Assembly: GCA_028829895.1 (NCBI GenBank)
Contig: CM054178.1
Span: 22,042,006-22,106,005 of the forward strand
Direction of reading: 5' to 3'
From: Sinotaia quadrata
Taxonomy: Eukaryota > Mollusca > Gastropoda > Architaenioglossa > Viviparidae
Length of the DNA stretch: 64,000 nucleotides
Shown: positions 11,801-26,160 of the stretch, in pieces
How the letters are laid out: each line of letters opens with the position of its first letter
Position numbering within the stretch: position 1 is the first letter of the stretch
The notes under the pieces: generated by a model
Databases searched by the model: none
What the model was told of the DNA's origin: nothing
Seen by the model: only the letters and a program-made list of their open reading frames with translations
Position numbers and translations under genes: made by a program

Positions 11801-14800
11801 ACTAGTTTTCACTCACTTGTGTTAAGTCTGATTCAAAAACATGTTAAGAGAACAGCTACACAGCAGTATTCACTCACCTGTACTAACTTGATTTTAATAT
11901 CAATGTTAAGAGAACGGCCACAGACCACAGTTTTCACTTACTTGTGTCCGTGAAAAATGAGTTGTGATTCCTCAACTATTTTCCAAATTCGAACACTTCT
12001 GTCTCTGCCACCACAAGTTACTGCTCGTTCTCTCGTCAAACTGTCTATTGCAGTGATGCAATCATGGTGGCCATATCTGCAGTAAAATAATCAAAATAAC
12101 AAGCATATACATTCTCATCAACAATTATAAAGTAATAACAACCACCAATTGATTTTCTTAACCTTATTTTCCCCCAACTCTTTGATGCATGTAAGATTCT
12201 GTCTGCATTTACATCTGCCTGGCTGCATGTTCTTCGCTGACAAACAAACCACAGATAATTGGCTTGCTATTGCAACTATTATCAGATAGCAAATTATCTT
12301 GGAGAGATAAAAACAATGACCTGGACAACCCAGACAAATTTCATGCACACTGTGTACCCTTGCATTATGTTACGTTTGCAAAACATACATAACATTGGGT
12401 CTTCTACAGATGTTTGTGTATTCAAATCATGCTAGAATTTGCTCATAATTTTACAAACTTGAAATGTCAGGCTCCACAAATAAGCTTGTCTCAGACATAT
12501 CAGAAATGCTGTTGCATAGTGTTTGGGCTTTATTGTTTACAAAGGTAGCTGCATTTCTCTAGTGATAAGAGTTTCCTGTAACTCTCTCCTATTTTATTAA
12601 TTAAAGTACTTTCAATAATTAACAATGGTTTCTAAAACATGTGTATATAAAACAAACAGACCAGGTAAACAATGGTACTGCAAACAAAACAAGAAATTAT
12701 ATTAAAATATGAGAATGCTAAATACAAGTGTGATTATGACTATGAACCCTCATAAACAGATTTTCTTAGTCTTAAGGTAATATTAATTCAACATTTATTA
12801 TCTAATCAACAAAATTATTTCTATATTTCGATTATGTTTGTTTACTATAATTCCCATACTCACATAATGTTAATTTCCCATAAGACTTTTTGTTTTGTGT
12901 TGAATTAATAGCATTATGTGAGAATCCCTCTGTAAAATAAACCTGTAGTCCAGATTATTTTAGCCATAAAATTAAATAAATCTGATGTTGCCTTACAGAG
13001 TTTCTACATATGCCATTTCATCCAGGTTCCAAATTTTGACCAAGCGATCATGACTAGCACTGAACAACTGGTGGGAGTTTTTGCGGAAAACAAGTCCCTG
13101 AAACAAATGATAAAAAATTATGTAGATCTCTAACCTGGAGGTCAGTCAGGCACAGAGCAACAAAATGTATTTGGAGTGAAAACACATTTTAATTGCTAAA
13201 CAATCAAAAATGACATATCAGAATAAGTCCACCATGGATTATTTATATAAAAGTTTTAAAATAGAAAAAGTAACATTCATGTTAAAGTGCGTGTATATAT
13301 ATATTTGTTACAGCTGCAGTGTATCAAAAGTATATTATAAAAAAAAGGAAATAAAAAAGAAATTTACAAATTGTTAACAGGATAGGATGCAATGTATATA
13401 AGGTTAGAAATTATCTTATTGACTAGCAGCATTTTCATTATACCAACCAAGTGGCCACAACGCTAAAAGATTTTATCTATCAGGCATATCCAAGCTACAT
13501 CTGACACAACTCCTACCAACCAATGGGAGGTAATACAAGTGAAGGAATAGGTTTACTAGTTCCCCATGCTGCTTATGTTATTCTTCCCTTCAATCACTCT
13601 TGTTGTCAGGAAGATCCAAGTGTGGGTACTTCTGCACAGCTTTGAGAATTTCTGAGTGTCTGCAAATTTATATGTTCATTCTGCATAAGACTTTGGTCTG
13701 CTCAAATGTCAATCTTCTGTTCTTCTTTCTGCTCTCATTAAGGCAAATTCTGTTTTCATTTCTGTTGGCTCACACGCCTGACTACCTCTGTACTCTCAGA
13801 ATGGTTTAGTGTATCTTTCTGTTCTCAATAAGGCATCTTTTCTTTCATTCTTTCTGGCTTACACTCTAGGCTATTTCTGTCAACTCAGTACAGTGAATGT
13901 GTGTAAGGTAGCCCTATCACCCTTTCAGTTCTTAATAAGACATCTTTACTTTCATTTGTTTTGGCTGATATTCCTATCCATCTTTGTCACTTAATAGAAT
14001 GAATGTGCCTGGCAAATAAGTTTAAATTCTTGACTTCTTCTTTACCCTGGGTTTTAGGAATATCAAGAATTATTTTTACATGGACCTTATTGCAATGTGC
14101 ACACTTTGGTAAGCATTTCAGAAATTGCTGCAATTTACTGAAGAAATCCAAAACGAACTGACTGAAACTGAGTTCCGGTGTCCTCGGAATGTGTGCATTT
14201 GCTGGAATGTTTCAGGATCCCAAATGTGGATCAAGTTGCTTGCATCCCCAGCTGCCTAAATAAAATTAAAAAATAACAAAAGAAAAATGAAAATAAAATC
14301 CCTAAGATCATCTTTTATTATATTAATTTTTTGTTCAGAAATGAAACTTATTACAATGAATAAATTTTGAAATTTTAATGTTCTATTTATAAAAAAAATA
14401 ATCATGTGCTGGTAATTTACAAATTCAAAATTATGAACCTGATAAATAAATATACAAAGCAAAATTAGCAAAACAGGACTTATCATAAAGAGTAAATATT
14501 ACAAATTTGCACAAGTTTTCATCTTTAAGCAAAAAATATATCTGATATAAAATTGGCAAAAGGTCTTAATTTAGTTTGTCAGTGGCTGTACTATCACCAG
14601 TCAACAGACTGGCAAAATTATATTCAAAAAGTCGATTTTCAGGGCTAATTTTCAAAAGCTGAACGCTTATTTTTTTTAAAAATCATATCAACAGTTCAGG
14701 AGATACAAGAATCAAGTGTACAACCAAAAGTATTACAAAAGAATTCATACCAGATACTTTCCATCTGATGATAAAGCCAAACAGAGAACACTTGATGTGT

Positions 14801-17800
14801 GTCCAATATGCTTATTTTCAGTCCCCTTACGACCCCCTGGTAATATGTTTATTTTCTTGTACGTCTCCAGGCACCCTACAGAAAGAAACCATTAATCAAA
14901 ATTGAAAGGTAAAAATCATTAATTCTGAATGATTAAAATGGAACAACATATCTGAATAGCCTAACTACTTCTTAAAAATAAAATACTGAAAATCAAATTA
15001 CAGCAATATTTCATGGCATAATCACTTCTCAAAGATCTATAATAATATAAAATTACAGTAATATTTCATGGAACAATCACTTCTTAAAGATATTGCTTCT
15101 TAAACATAAACATTTAATATCCAATTTCAGCAAAATTTCATGGCATAATTACTCTTTAAACATAAAACACTGAATTCTGAATGAACAAAATGCAATTACT
15201 TTCTGAATGGCTTAACTGTTATTTTTAAAAGTGATTCCATCAACCACTAAAACATTGTTAAGATTTTACAAGTACAAAATACATCTAGAAAACCATAAAT
15301 CTGCCATCTTTTGCTAGCAAAGCTCTAGCTATTACTCTTTATCAAACTGGGTTCTTTTCAATTCATTCCACTTAGAAACTCATAAAACTTTAAAAAATAT
15401 TTAAACAAATTTATAAAACTTTCACCTTTTCTTCAAAATAAGTGGATAATAAATGTGTATATAATTTTATTGTGGAAAAAGAAATATGTGATGAATTTTA
15501 TGTGCTTTTATTACATGCACATATTGTATTTAATTTCAATAAGAATGGTTATGCAAGTGTACATAAAAGTGTAAATTGTCATTTATTCACTGAATCAATG
15601 ATTGCAATTATATAAGGGTTTGAACCTTGTGCACAACATGACACAAAAAAATTCAACTAGCATTACTATCAGCCTATGATAAATGCTCACATATACAAAC
15701 TTTTGAATGAAGGACAAATTTTCTGAACCACTAAAAAAGTGAATTGTATGACAACTGAATGTCAATCAAAGTACTCTTATCTATCACAAAGTGATGAAAA
15801 TTTACAAATTTATTATGATGAATGTTGCAAAGTGATGAGCTGGAAGGTTGCTGGACAATTAGAAATACATATTTAGAGAGAGTTTGATTTAAACCCTTCT
15901 TATGTAAACAAATTATATTTTGCTGGTATCAAACATGGACTGTAAAATTGATTATAACGGTTGTGCAAGAGTTTGATACTGCAAAGAACATTCACAGTCT
16001 GCAAGTGTTGCCTTTCTTACATTTGATAATAGTGCCATCTTTGGATGCACTAAAGGCAAATTTGCCATCAGGTGAGACCACAGCACAGGTGACTGGCAAC
16101 TGATGACCACGAAGTGCACGTACTGCCAAAGGGTCTGGGCAACAATACTGCAAAAACGTTTTAGCTCATTAATATATTTGCATATGCTAATCAGGATTCC
16201 AACTTCTAACTCATTCTCTATATCTTACCAAAACCTTATTCATACCTGCATCATCAGTAAAAATATGCTAACTCAAGAAGCGACAGTCAAACCCAAACAA
16301 TTATTTTTTTGCACACCAGTCAAAGTTCCATGGCCTAGTTGTTACTCCATCCACCAATCCTCCAACTTGAAAAAAAATATTACTAATATTAATTTTGCTC
16401 TAAAACTTTTTATTTTATTTCGTTGTTGCAAATATTATGAGAAATACTCTATCCTTAACAGACAGGATATTAAATGAACAAGTTATTTCACTTACTGAAT
16501 GCATCTCCTTTCACTGACAGAAAAAAAAAATCACTTAACACAATGAACTTTCAATGATAAAGATGATAGGAATTAACTAATATGTCTTTCTACCAATCCA
16601 ATGACCTTTCAATCATTCATTTCTTTTATCCTTTTATCTTCTAGCTATGAAATTTTCCTGATATGCATCATCTTTGGTCAACCAATTTACACTTGTTTTC
16701 ATCCATATACCTTTCACTCCAATTTTACAACTCAACTTTCGTCCAAACAATTCATCATACATCAATCAAACAACTGTCTCATCATAAATTATTCATGCAT
16801 TCAAACTTCTTGATACAATTCTTTCTTCTATCTAAAATCCCTCTTTCCATCTTAAAATAAAATGTTCATCAACCCGTTCATCTTTTATTCTAAAATGTAT
16901 CCTTCAAAACTATCTATTCAAATCTCCAGTTATCCATCTATCTACTCCTTTGTTGCTATATTTAGCAGTAATTTGTGGAAAGTCAAAACAGATCTGCTTA
17001 TGATTTGTTTAGTCAGATCTTGGGTTATCGAAGTCTCAACTTATGGCAACCTGCAGACACAAATGAGTCCATAAGACCCATTAATTTTAAATTTCAAATT
17101 AAATTTCAATTACATATACCCAAATAACTCTAGCAACATCTGTTCATTACTACTTATGAATAGGGTGAACTAGCTCAGATATGAATAAATAGCAGATGTA
17201 TGCCAGTCATCGCTAGTAGTGAGGCTTAGGAATGTGTCATAATTCATGCTCTTATCTACTAATCTGAATTATTTGCAGTTTACCCTATTTTACTAGCGTC
17301 ATTATCAATGATCTTAAAGCTTTTTTTGGTAAAATAAAAATTATAAGGCATTACTTTTTTGATATTAACAAATACAAACATTTATGAAAAATTCCTACTT
17401 AAGTACTAAAACAAGTTAGGAGTGTCCTTAAAAAGTGAACTCATTTGTAACCCAAGACCTGACTGTACTTTCTGAAGGCAACATGCTTAAGTGCATTGAG
17501 CTTTTCAGGTTCACCTTGATATACCACCATAAGTAAACTATCATAGAATTAAAAACTATAAGCACTGACCTGATCTGACACGATTCGGTGAAGCTTTCCA
17601 GCTTGCTCCAGCTAGAAGCACAAAATGCAAAAGGAAGACAAATGTGAAAATCTGGTGAAATGAAATGTGTGCAAGTATAAGTATTCTCAGCTTACTCAAA
17701 AACAAAATAACCAAAGAGAATTATAATTGTTTGTAAATTCTAAATATATGACATTATAATAATAGAATTTATTTTAAAATTAAGTCAAACAATTGGTATA

Positions 17801-20800
17801 TTTTTCATGTTCATGTCAACTCTCCACCTCCCACACTTTAAAGACAAAGTGAAAATTCATATACACACAAAAATTTATAAAACCATACATATCAGTAGTT
17901 TATTTTGAAAAAAAAATGTTGATACTTATTAAGAAGTCAACAGCATTTCGAGATTGTATATGTGAATACAGTAAAAATTCATAATATACAGCCAAATTCC
18001 TATCTGCATTTCACTCCTCAGTAAAATATTTATGAGATAGAAAACAACTATTTGAAGTGACGTTTAATACAGGGTCTTGATGAATATTTAACAACTGGAG
18101 CAAGATAATGACAATTATTTAACAAACTTAATAAACATACTGCATCCTGCTGAAGTCGGTGTGAAATTATATCATGTGTGACATCAGCCTCTTGTTTCTC
18201 AGCCTCTGCCAACAAGTACATTTTAACAAACTAGACATCATTTTACGACATTCAAATTGAGCAATTCAATAACCCCAACTTCATGCAAAATATAAACAAC
18301 AATATATTGCACATTATTTATAGTGTAAAGCACATTGTTTTATAAGGAAAGACTACATGAATAGTACATCACTTTACAGTGTAAGACTAAGTCAACAGTT
18401 TTATAGCAAAAGACAAAGTGAGCAGTTTATCATTTTACAGTGAAAGACTAAGTGTTCAGAGAACATTGTTTTACAGTGAAAGACTAGGTGAATAGTGCAT
18501 CATTTTAAGTGAACAAAACTATGTGAACAGTAAATAGTTTAACCATTAAAGACCAAGCAAACAGTAACAAACATCCTGTAATAACATAAAGATTAAGTCA
18601 ACTGTAAATATTTCTAAAGTGAAAACTAAGTTAACATTACATCATTTTACATGAAAGTGAGTATCAATAATACACTGATTATGTCCAGAATACATCATTT
18701 TACACCATTAAACACCAGTATATCATTTTACAGTGACATACTAAACACCAGTATATCATTTTACAGTGACATACTAAACACCAGTACATCATTTTACGGT
18801 GAAAGATTTGCCACATAGCACATTATTTTATAGTGAACAACTTACATCAGTACATCATTTTGAAAAACTAAGCAGCAGTTCATCATTTTACAGTGAGAGA
18901 CTAAGCAACAGTATATCGTTTTACAGTGAGAGACTTAGCATCAGTACATCATTTTAGTGAGAGACTAAGCATCAGCACATAATTTTACACTGAGAAACTA
19001 AGAGTACAATCATTTTTACAGTGAAAATTAATATAACTGTAAGAAGGTTTTGTAAACAATCTTTAGATTACTAATCTAGTTAAGTGCTTTTTTAAGCTAA
19101 ATTTTTTTTTTAAAAATAGAAATAAAGTTATAAATTTCAAATGTTTCTGAAGTTGTGACCACTTGCAGGTTTCACTATGTAATCTTATAAAAGCAGTAAA
19201 GCAGAACATTCACTGACTTTTCTGTACAATGATAGGCAACCAGCGAAGCAGAATCTTTGCTGACTATACTATGCAATACTATACAACCAGCGAAGCGTAA
19301 ACAAATGTGTCTAATACATTGAAGTAACTCAGCTGCATGTGAAAAATCAAGAGAGTTTGGTAAAAATAACAGAGAAGCAACAATGAAATTTGTTCCACTG
19401 TGTTCTGAATTTTAACACTACAAAGCCATATTTCATTGGAAATTAGGAGACATAGTTTTAATCACTACTTTCTCTGAAAGTATTATAGTTTCTATATAGT
19501 TCCTATAGTATTATGGAAATGAAATTGTTTTGTTTATATTAAAAAGCAAAACTAAAAGGGGTTCATTTTAAACAAGTACTGGATAAAATGGTATTACTCT
19601 ATCAAATGTAAACATCCATGTTTTTAATCAAAGACCTCAGTTCTGCTCCTATCTGTAGCAAGTTCACAGATGGGAACAATCATCTAAGGAGGGATTTCAG
19701 TTCTGGGAAAGAGGCTTAGGTTTAGAGGTAGGGAAAGTGAAAGTCAAGGACATTCAGATGGAAAGTTTATGTGCAGGAGTCAAAGGTACACTCTTTCAGA
19801 TTTTCAACTGTACTTTTAGCATATGAAATCTTTGTGCACAAGACCTATAGTTCATCATCCAACAAATGAAACAGGCACTATAAAACTGAAGACAATACTT
19901 TAAGGTAGTGAGTGGTGAAGACAACAATAAGCTTTCCTCCTGAGCTGGACAAATTCAGGGCATCTGCTTCTTTTATAAACCACCTCTGTGCTCAGTCTGT
20001 TCACAATCACCTACTATCATGTGACATGAATAAAATTATTTTATCAAATTATCTTAGGAAAAACCTGCTTTCCATTAACATATTTCAGTGAACTATCAAT
20101 AATATCAGTTTCATGTCAACACAAACTGGGGAAGAGAAAAACCCTAAGAAAGTATAGATATATTCTCCAATTTACAAATAAATAATTTATTCATAAGATT
20201 AAAAACTAAAACTATACCTTCTTTTTCTAGTTGTGCGAGATACTGCTTAGCCAAACGAAGCTTTTTCTCTTGCGCTGTCTCCTCTTCTTCCTCATCTGAA
20301 CTCACTTCTGGCTTTCTGCTCTCTGCCTCCACATCACTGTAAGTATTTGTACAAAAGAGGCCAAGACTTCATTTGTATGGCACATAAATTACCTCAACCC
20401 CAAATAACCCTATATTATACACTGATGAATAAATGCAAAGCTATGTAAGCAATACAACAGTGATTTTGTGACTATTTTCTCTAATCATAAGTCTCATGCA
20501 AATTATATTTATTGCTCTGATAACTGGCACAGCAAAGTAATAATGCTGAAATCTGCTCATTTTACAGCTGATTCACTAATAATTTTTTAATTCATGTTAC
20601 TCATTATTATTCACGATAAATCATTTAGCATGGTGTTTGAAATTGTATTTACATATACCTACGGTGGTTATGCTACTAATACTGTTTTACCTCCAAGGTA
20701 TCAAAGAACTTTTCATCCATTTATGATTTAATGTTATTAGTTATGGGTTGGCTTTGGATCTGATTAGAGTCTGGATAGATGACCATCTAAGTGCAAAGAT

Positions 20801-23551
20801 TTTATAGTTTTTTAACACACACACACACATGTATATACGTAAGCACATGCATGAACATGCACACTTTGGACCCTCATATAACATTATTAATTCAACAGAA
20901 AAAATAACCCTATGCTAGCTTTATGTCCTGCAGAGAAAACAGTCTAGAAGTACTCAGCAACAAGACAACTTTCATATATGTGGACATATGAACAAATTGT
21001 CTTCAGGGGTACTGAGAATCTTTACAGTGTGCATGAGCGTGATCAAGACAGTCTCAAGATGCAAGTCTAGTGTGCAATCACTGGAGCAGGAAAGACAGGG
21101 CCGCATTTTTTGAGAACACTAAAATTATCAGTGGCAGCTTCAGTATAAAATCTTGTATTAATCAGTAGGAGCATCATCCAACTGAAAGTAATTGGTAAGC
21201 TCGATTTGTAGTGGCAGTTTGTTCTCTGTATAATTTTCTGTCGTATACTAGTACTCACTTTGCTCTGAATATTTGCACACATCTTAACAGAAAATATGAA
21301 CAAAGATAGATTACCAGAGGATGGCCTATGAAATGGCCAGCATGTTCACCAGATATGCCTAAACTGAAAAATTGGTCTGGGGTTTCATGTAGAGCATTCA
21401 AATTCACTTCATTTGGCAATCTCTAGTGCAGTTATAATCTGAATTTATAAACATTACCTTATAAAATATATACCTGAATTTTTAAGAAATAATTTTATAT
21501 ATCTCTTACAGACATAATTTTTGTGCTATAGCTGAAAAAACAATTAAAATATAAATAATTCAAAATAAATTATTTTCTAATTTTAATTTCCTTTTACATT
21601 GTGAATTGAAGTTTTTTGATAGTGAAGACAAGACATCAATGTATCCATACATATTACAAAGACAATAACTGAAATAAGTGATCGTAAGTAAAGTAATATT
21701 TACATGAAATTTAAATGAAAAGAGTTCCAATTTTGTAAAAATATATCAAGCTGGTTGATTTTTTCATATTATTTGCCTGGATGACATGCTGGAAATAAAT
21801 GAGTTTACATCTTTTATGAAGCCCATTATTTGTCACACTGGTATTACATTTAACAATAGTATGAAGCTAAATGTCAATCAAAAGCTATTTCACAAAATAA
21901 TAATATGATTTAAAGTAATTTATAATTATTACACAAAATGAGAACATATAAAAAATATTCAAAAAGATTATTAGTGCTACTTCTAAGTGATAAATAATAA
22001 GTTAAAAGTTAGAGAACAATCTTTCAGATAAAATAAAATCAGATATAATCTATTATTTTCCTGACAAATGGCTATCTATCTAAACAGTGTCATTTGAATT
22101 TCATGTCTATCTCAAACTGATACAAAGAGCTAGGATATTTAATCATATTAAGGTAATGTTTGCCAGTTAATATATTCATGTTTGTTTTTCTTTTTGAGGA
22201 AAATATGAATCATTTATTAAAAGGTACTTTTGTAAAATAAATTGTAAAATTGGTTTCCTAAACATGCCTTTGTAAAATGGTTTTAAAAAAACACCTTTAC
22301 TTATAATTACATGTGAACATGAGGTCCGATTTTGCCTGACATTAATATTAAGAGATGTTTGAATTCTTCAAACATTTCACTACAGTACAAATCAATTACT
22401 ACCAAAACCTATAATTGCTAAACAGCACAACCCTGATCGTTAGTTATAAAAATGATAAGATAGTAGAATGTATCATTGTATGATGAACATAAAAAAAAAA
22501 GAAAGATAAAAACAAATTAAAATTTATTCAATAAAACCCATTTCTTGAAATAATAAACTCTTGTATGCAATGCTGTTTTAAAAAAAAATAATTTTCTACA
22601 TGACCTGAATGTTTTTAATTTTAAATCAATGCATTTAAAGTTTTCAACTTTCTAGATATTTAGCTTTCTTTCTTTACAAAATTGCTGCAAAGGAACTCTG
22701 ACAATATGGGACATATTTTTCAATGTATATAATTATAAAACTCGAAAATCTTTATGAAAACAACAAAATTTACACCTTTCATCATCAGATTCACTCTCAA
22801 TTTCTTCATCAAGAACAGATTTCTTCTTGCCTCTGCCACCTTTCTTTTCAAACTTGGACTTTTTGCCCTGAAACTTTGAATTCTGTAGACAGTGAGAGTA
22901 AACAGATCAATATTATAAACTGTATAGTGCACATTAATAAAGAAAATAATGAATTGTGTTTGTGAATACAAACAAAATTAGTGAGAAGATGTCAGAACCT
23001 AGTACTAATACTATTTCTCAAATACAATATAAATTTGTGTGTGTGTATGAGACTGAGAGAGACCCAATGTATGATACAAAAGCATGTAACTCTTGAAATA
23101 TAAAACCGAACGATGTTATGAATACATATTATTACACTATAATTTGTGCATAAGAGATACCTGCTAATAAATAGCTATTGCTACTAATATAGTAATAGTA
23201 CTAACACTGTAACAGTGTAACATTAACACTTAGATTCTTAATATTATAATAAGTTAAATGTTATGAGTTTTACAAAGTAAGATTTTAAAAACTTTGTGAG
23301 CCAAAATATTCTGACAACAGTACCACTACTGTACAAGCTTAACTAAGCTATAGCTCACTATTATACTTCAGTTTGAAACAATTAAGCCTATAGTTTTAAC
23401 AAGTATGAAAAGTCTTACTCTTGAGTAAAAAAAACAAAACAGAACTGTTGTGTATTTATTAATAATTTTGAGAAAAAATGTTAAATAATCCTTTTACTTT
23501 TGTTCCATTAGTTTCAACAACTCTGCGTTTGTTTCTGATAAAAAACGACAT
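8828..23551 (-). CDS. RRP9: RRP9 / U3-55K, U3 snoRNP WD40 protein (14 exons)
   Basis: U3 small nucleolar RNA-associated protein 2; in the family it binds the box B/C region of U3 snoRNA in the nucleolus and supports early cleavages of pre-18S rRNA. Exons, 5' to 3' on the minus strand: 23551-23498, 22882-22776, 20336-20218, 18205-18141, 17611-17570, 16147-16021, 14875-14751, 14255-14163, 13097-12997, 12076-11942, 10180-10118, 9727-9579, 9334-9252, 8983-8828. All junctions are GT-AG, phases are continuous, and the total is 1419 nt = 472 aa (the human protein is about 475). Residues 1-60 are basic and acidic; ETAQEKKLRLAKQYL in exon 3 is the family signature. WD40 blades run from about residue 136 (LRGHQLPVTC) to the C-terminus, which carries GQEHRLGRWWR. 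The start MSFFIRNKRR is the first ATG before a phase-0 donor. Exon 5 is only 42 bp. Exon 10's donor lies at the head of a tandem array (see findings). Confidence 0.95.
10405..10700. repeat. RRP9 intron 10: tandem repeat of about 65 bp, 4 copies
   Basis: Units share ccccttatt-, -agcacatttttactctacaa- and -actaaatttaca. They are diverged and A+T rich. No exon is seen between 10181 and 11649. Confidence 0.75.
11650..11941 (-). repeat. RRP9 intron 10: array starting at the exon 10 donor
   Basis: Read on the minus strand, four units of about 65-75 bp follow the exon 10 end (GACACAA|gtaagtgaaaac). Each holds an AATCA-type block, a donor-like site (gtgagtgaatac, acaagtgagtgaaaac, gtaagtgaaact, gtgatagaaaac) and then ctgttctcttaaca. 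The first unit joins the genuine donor directly. Confidence 0.8.
13615..14000. repeat. RRP9 intron 8: tandem repeat of about 100 bp, 3 copies
   Basis: Units share ttctgttctcaataaggcat, ctttcatt-ctggct and acctctgt-actca. Two short open frames here come from the pyrimidine-rich unit. Confidence 0.75.
14985..15175. repeat. RRP9 intron 6: repeat of about 70 bp, 3 copies
   Basis: Three copies of caatatttcatgg-ataatcacttct-aa(a/g)ata. The remainder of this intron (15176-16020) shows nothing else. Confidence 0.65.
16148..17569. other. RRP9 intron 5
   Basis: Pyrimidine-rich on the plus strand from about 16500 to 16930, with many catcc/ttcatc steps, producing open frames of 65-124 codons without recognisable domains. 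No exon or RNA gene is seen. Confidence 0.5.
18320..19030. repeat. RRP9 intron 3: degenerate array of about 36-40 bp, about 18 copies
   Basis: Units share catcattttacagtgaaaga and ctaag-caacagt. On the minus strand each reads roughly ttgcttag-tctcactgtaaa-atgatgtact, resembling the region just upstream of the exon 4 acceptor (aaaatgtacttgttggcag). The array ends about 115 bp from that acceptor. Confidence 0.75.
20337..22775. other. RRP9 intron 2
   Basis: AT-rich intron with a short (CA)n patch near 20815. No exon, RNA gene or clear mobile element is seen. The open frame at 21067-21303 has no recognisable domain. Confidence 0.5.
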
Positions 23552-25019
23552 TGCAAACAGTAAAAAAGTTGTCTGAATTTCTTCTCTTAGCCTTCCTGAT
23601 GGTCCGCGTGGACCTAATGCTCGATAATTTACACTGCTGTTCTCTTGGGAAGAAGAGTGAATTAGAAAAAGGAATGATCTCCCTTGATTTCAATCGTTTA
23701 ATCAAATACATTTCATATAAAATATAAAAAATATTTCGTACTAATTAAACTAAAATGTACACTTATAATACACATAAAGTTTAATTTAGCTGTAAGCACC
23801 TACATTACACTCTATGCTAATTTTATACATTTTCATATTTACACTCAGATAGGATGTCATTCAACAAGATGGTAGCTACACTAGAGATATAAGCCTTTAA
23901 AAAAAACATATATATAAATATATTTTTTGTCTTTTTCTTTTATAGGCACAATGGCTCTTCCACAAAACATCCAGTTTTAAGAAAAATTAATAAATACTCA
24001 AAATTACGTTTAACTTATATCCACATATCATATATAATTATTTGTTATTTATTGAAATCGTCGACTGCGGCAACAGAACTAGCAGATATTAATTTGTGTG
24101 TGACAGATAAATATTATTTTTCAAATGCCATCTCGAGCTCTCCGTAAAGAATGGGCCAATGATATTTTTTGTCGTGCACAACCCATGGAAAGTTTACATT
24201 ATTTTCCTTAAGGATCATATCATAGATTTGCTCTAAGACTATGGGTAGAAAACTTAAATACATTTTAGAATGTTTTCTTTTAAACATAATTTTTCAGCAT
24301 ACTAAACTGAGCTGAAAAATTGCCCCTTTCACTTACGATAAACATCACATTCAATAACGACTCAACGTTTATTTTATTTTTCAAATGCTCAGTTTTGCTC
24401 AAAGATATTAAATAGCTTATTACTGCTTCCCTCTTCAGTATACATATATTGTGTGTGTACTGCATCCCTCTTGAGTATACATGTAGTGTCATATGTAATT
24501 TCAGAGCAAATTATCTATGGGTCATAATTTAAGTTCTGGTACTGTGCCAGTACGTTGCATGCATATTTATATTGCAAATATACAAGGATTAGTATTATTT
24601 CCAAAAGGTATTTTGGGCATTTCCTCTATTATAATTCAATATTTATTTACGATTCATTGTCTTTCAGTATTACCATGCTCATTATATAATCAGTCGACCC
24701 CTTGAGGAGAAGATTCTTTCGTCGAGAGGTTTTCTTTGTTTCTTGACTTTGACTTTACAGTGGTAAATGTGCGATTTATTTCTGAACAGTATTTATTTTA
24801 TGAGCAAGTATTCAGTTACCAAGGTTAAATAAATTGTTTTTATCGTGAAAATAGTTCATGGTCTATTTGAACAGGAATCAGATGGGGAGGGGGGGGGCAG
24901 AAATGAATGTACAAGAAGAGTAATAGTGTTTGCACGCATTAAAAACAAAACAAATAACAATATCCGTATATAAAATAATAAATTAAATGTTTTTAAAATC
25001 TCTTTGTTGCTATTTTTAA
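23552..25019. other. Upstream region of RRP9
   Basis: Region 5' of RRP9. The ATG at 23551 is preceded on the minus strand by a stretch containing a modestly GC-richer patch near 23600. No TATA box or other core element could be assigned. No gene is seen to 25019. Confidence 0.4.
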
Positions 25020-26160
25020 ATAGGAATTTAAAAGCCAGGACGATCCTGCTTCACACGAGGATTACCTTCCTTATCATATTCACTGCTGCATTAAAACTGA
25101 TCATTGCGGACCCAATTTTTGGAGGAGGGGTCAGCAGAGATTTTGGTGCAGTTAAGTCGCAGAATATAACCAACGGCCAAATTGAATACAGAGCTGATAC
25201 ACACAGTAGTTTTGAATCAACTAGCATAAACTTACAACTTATTTCGCTTTGAAAAACAATTGTAATTTGAATATTAAAATAAAGTTACTTTCTGACTTAA
25301 TATTATGGATTTTCGACTTGCGGTTTGTAACATGTAATAAATAAAATAATTTCACGGTTTATCAGTTCTGGGGAAACGAGATCTTTTATGATACCTGACT
25401 TAATATTTATATATCCCTAGTTTATTGCCCTCACACTGTTTACATGTCGCGCAGTTTCACTGGAAATAAGTTCACCATTGCTTGGTCGGAGAGCGCGTTC
25501 AGTACCTTGTAGCCCGAAATTTAGGGTCAATAAGCGGCATGCGGATCTCACACAAAAGACTATTTTATTTTACCCAACACGAAATAAAAATGACGTGTTA
25601 CCGGGTCCGTTCTAATACAAGGTTAAACATCCCAGCGGAATTGAAGTGACTGTGTGATTCTTGGTCATGAAAGACCACTGTGTCGACTGGAAAGCGATGA
25701 TCAGTGATAACAAGAATATGCAGTCACTGTCGTCGTCTTAGCGTTTTCTTGATCACGTTTACGCAAAACGATGAGCCAAACAGGCAGGTGAAAGTTCGCC
25801 AGAAGAACGAAATATCACATTGCTACGCTGCTGATTATATTACCATAAAATCATGTTTTTACACTGTTGATTATATTACTAGTAATAGTTAATAACATTA
25901 ATACACCACTGTTACTAATATTACCAGTAAAAGTTATCACTCTATTTATTATATATAATAATATTAATACACCACTGTTACTAATATTACCAGTAAAAGT
26001 TATCACGCTATTTATTATATATAATAATATTATTACTCTTCAGACGTTTCATCTCCGCTGACGTTGCTGTTGTTTTTTGCATCTGCATTTAAAGAGAAAA
26101 CAGCACACACAAATTAGCAGCTAAACAAAAACATGTACGAAATTAGAAATTTTATTTTAT
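25020..26160 (+). repeat. Direct duplication, unit A (about 1.1 kb)
   Basis: Colinear with unit B at 27225-29410. Shared blocks in order: gggacgatc-type start, gtcagcagagattttggtg, tttattgccctca-actgt, gcgcgttcagtacc then ttgtagcccgaaat, tgtgtcgactggaaag, gataacaagaatatgcagtc, an AT-rich minisatellite, and cacaaattagcagct. In unit A the minisatellite is short (about 25850-26035, including two near-identical copies of about 62 bp). The 82-codon open frame at 25004-25252, with a hydrophobic start, is not kept in unit B. Confidence 0.8.

Noticed and set aside
25004..25252. 82-codon plus frame with a hydrophobic N-terminus, considered as a secreted-protein exon
   Set aside because: It lies in duplication unit A and the paralogous unit B does not keep the frame. 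No phase-compatible partner exon was found.
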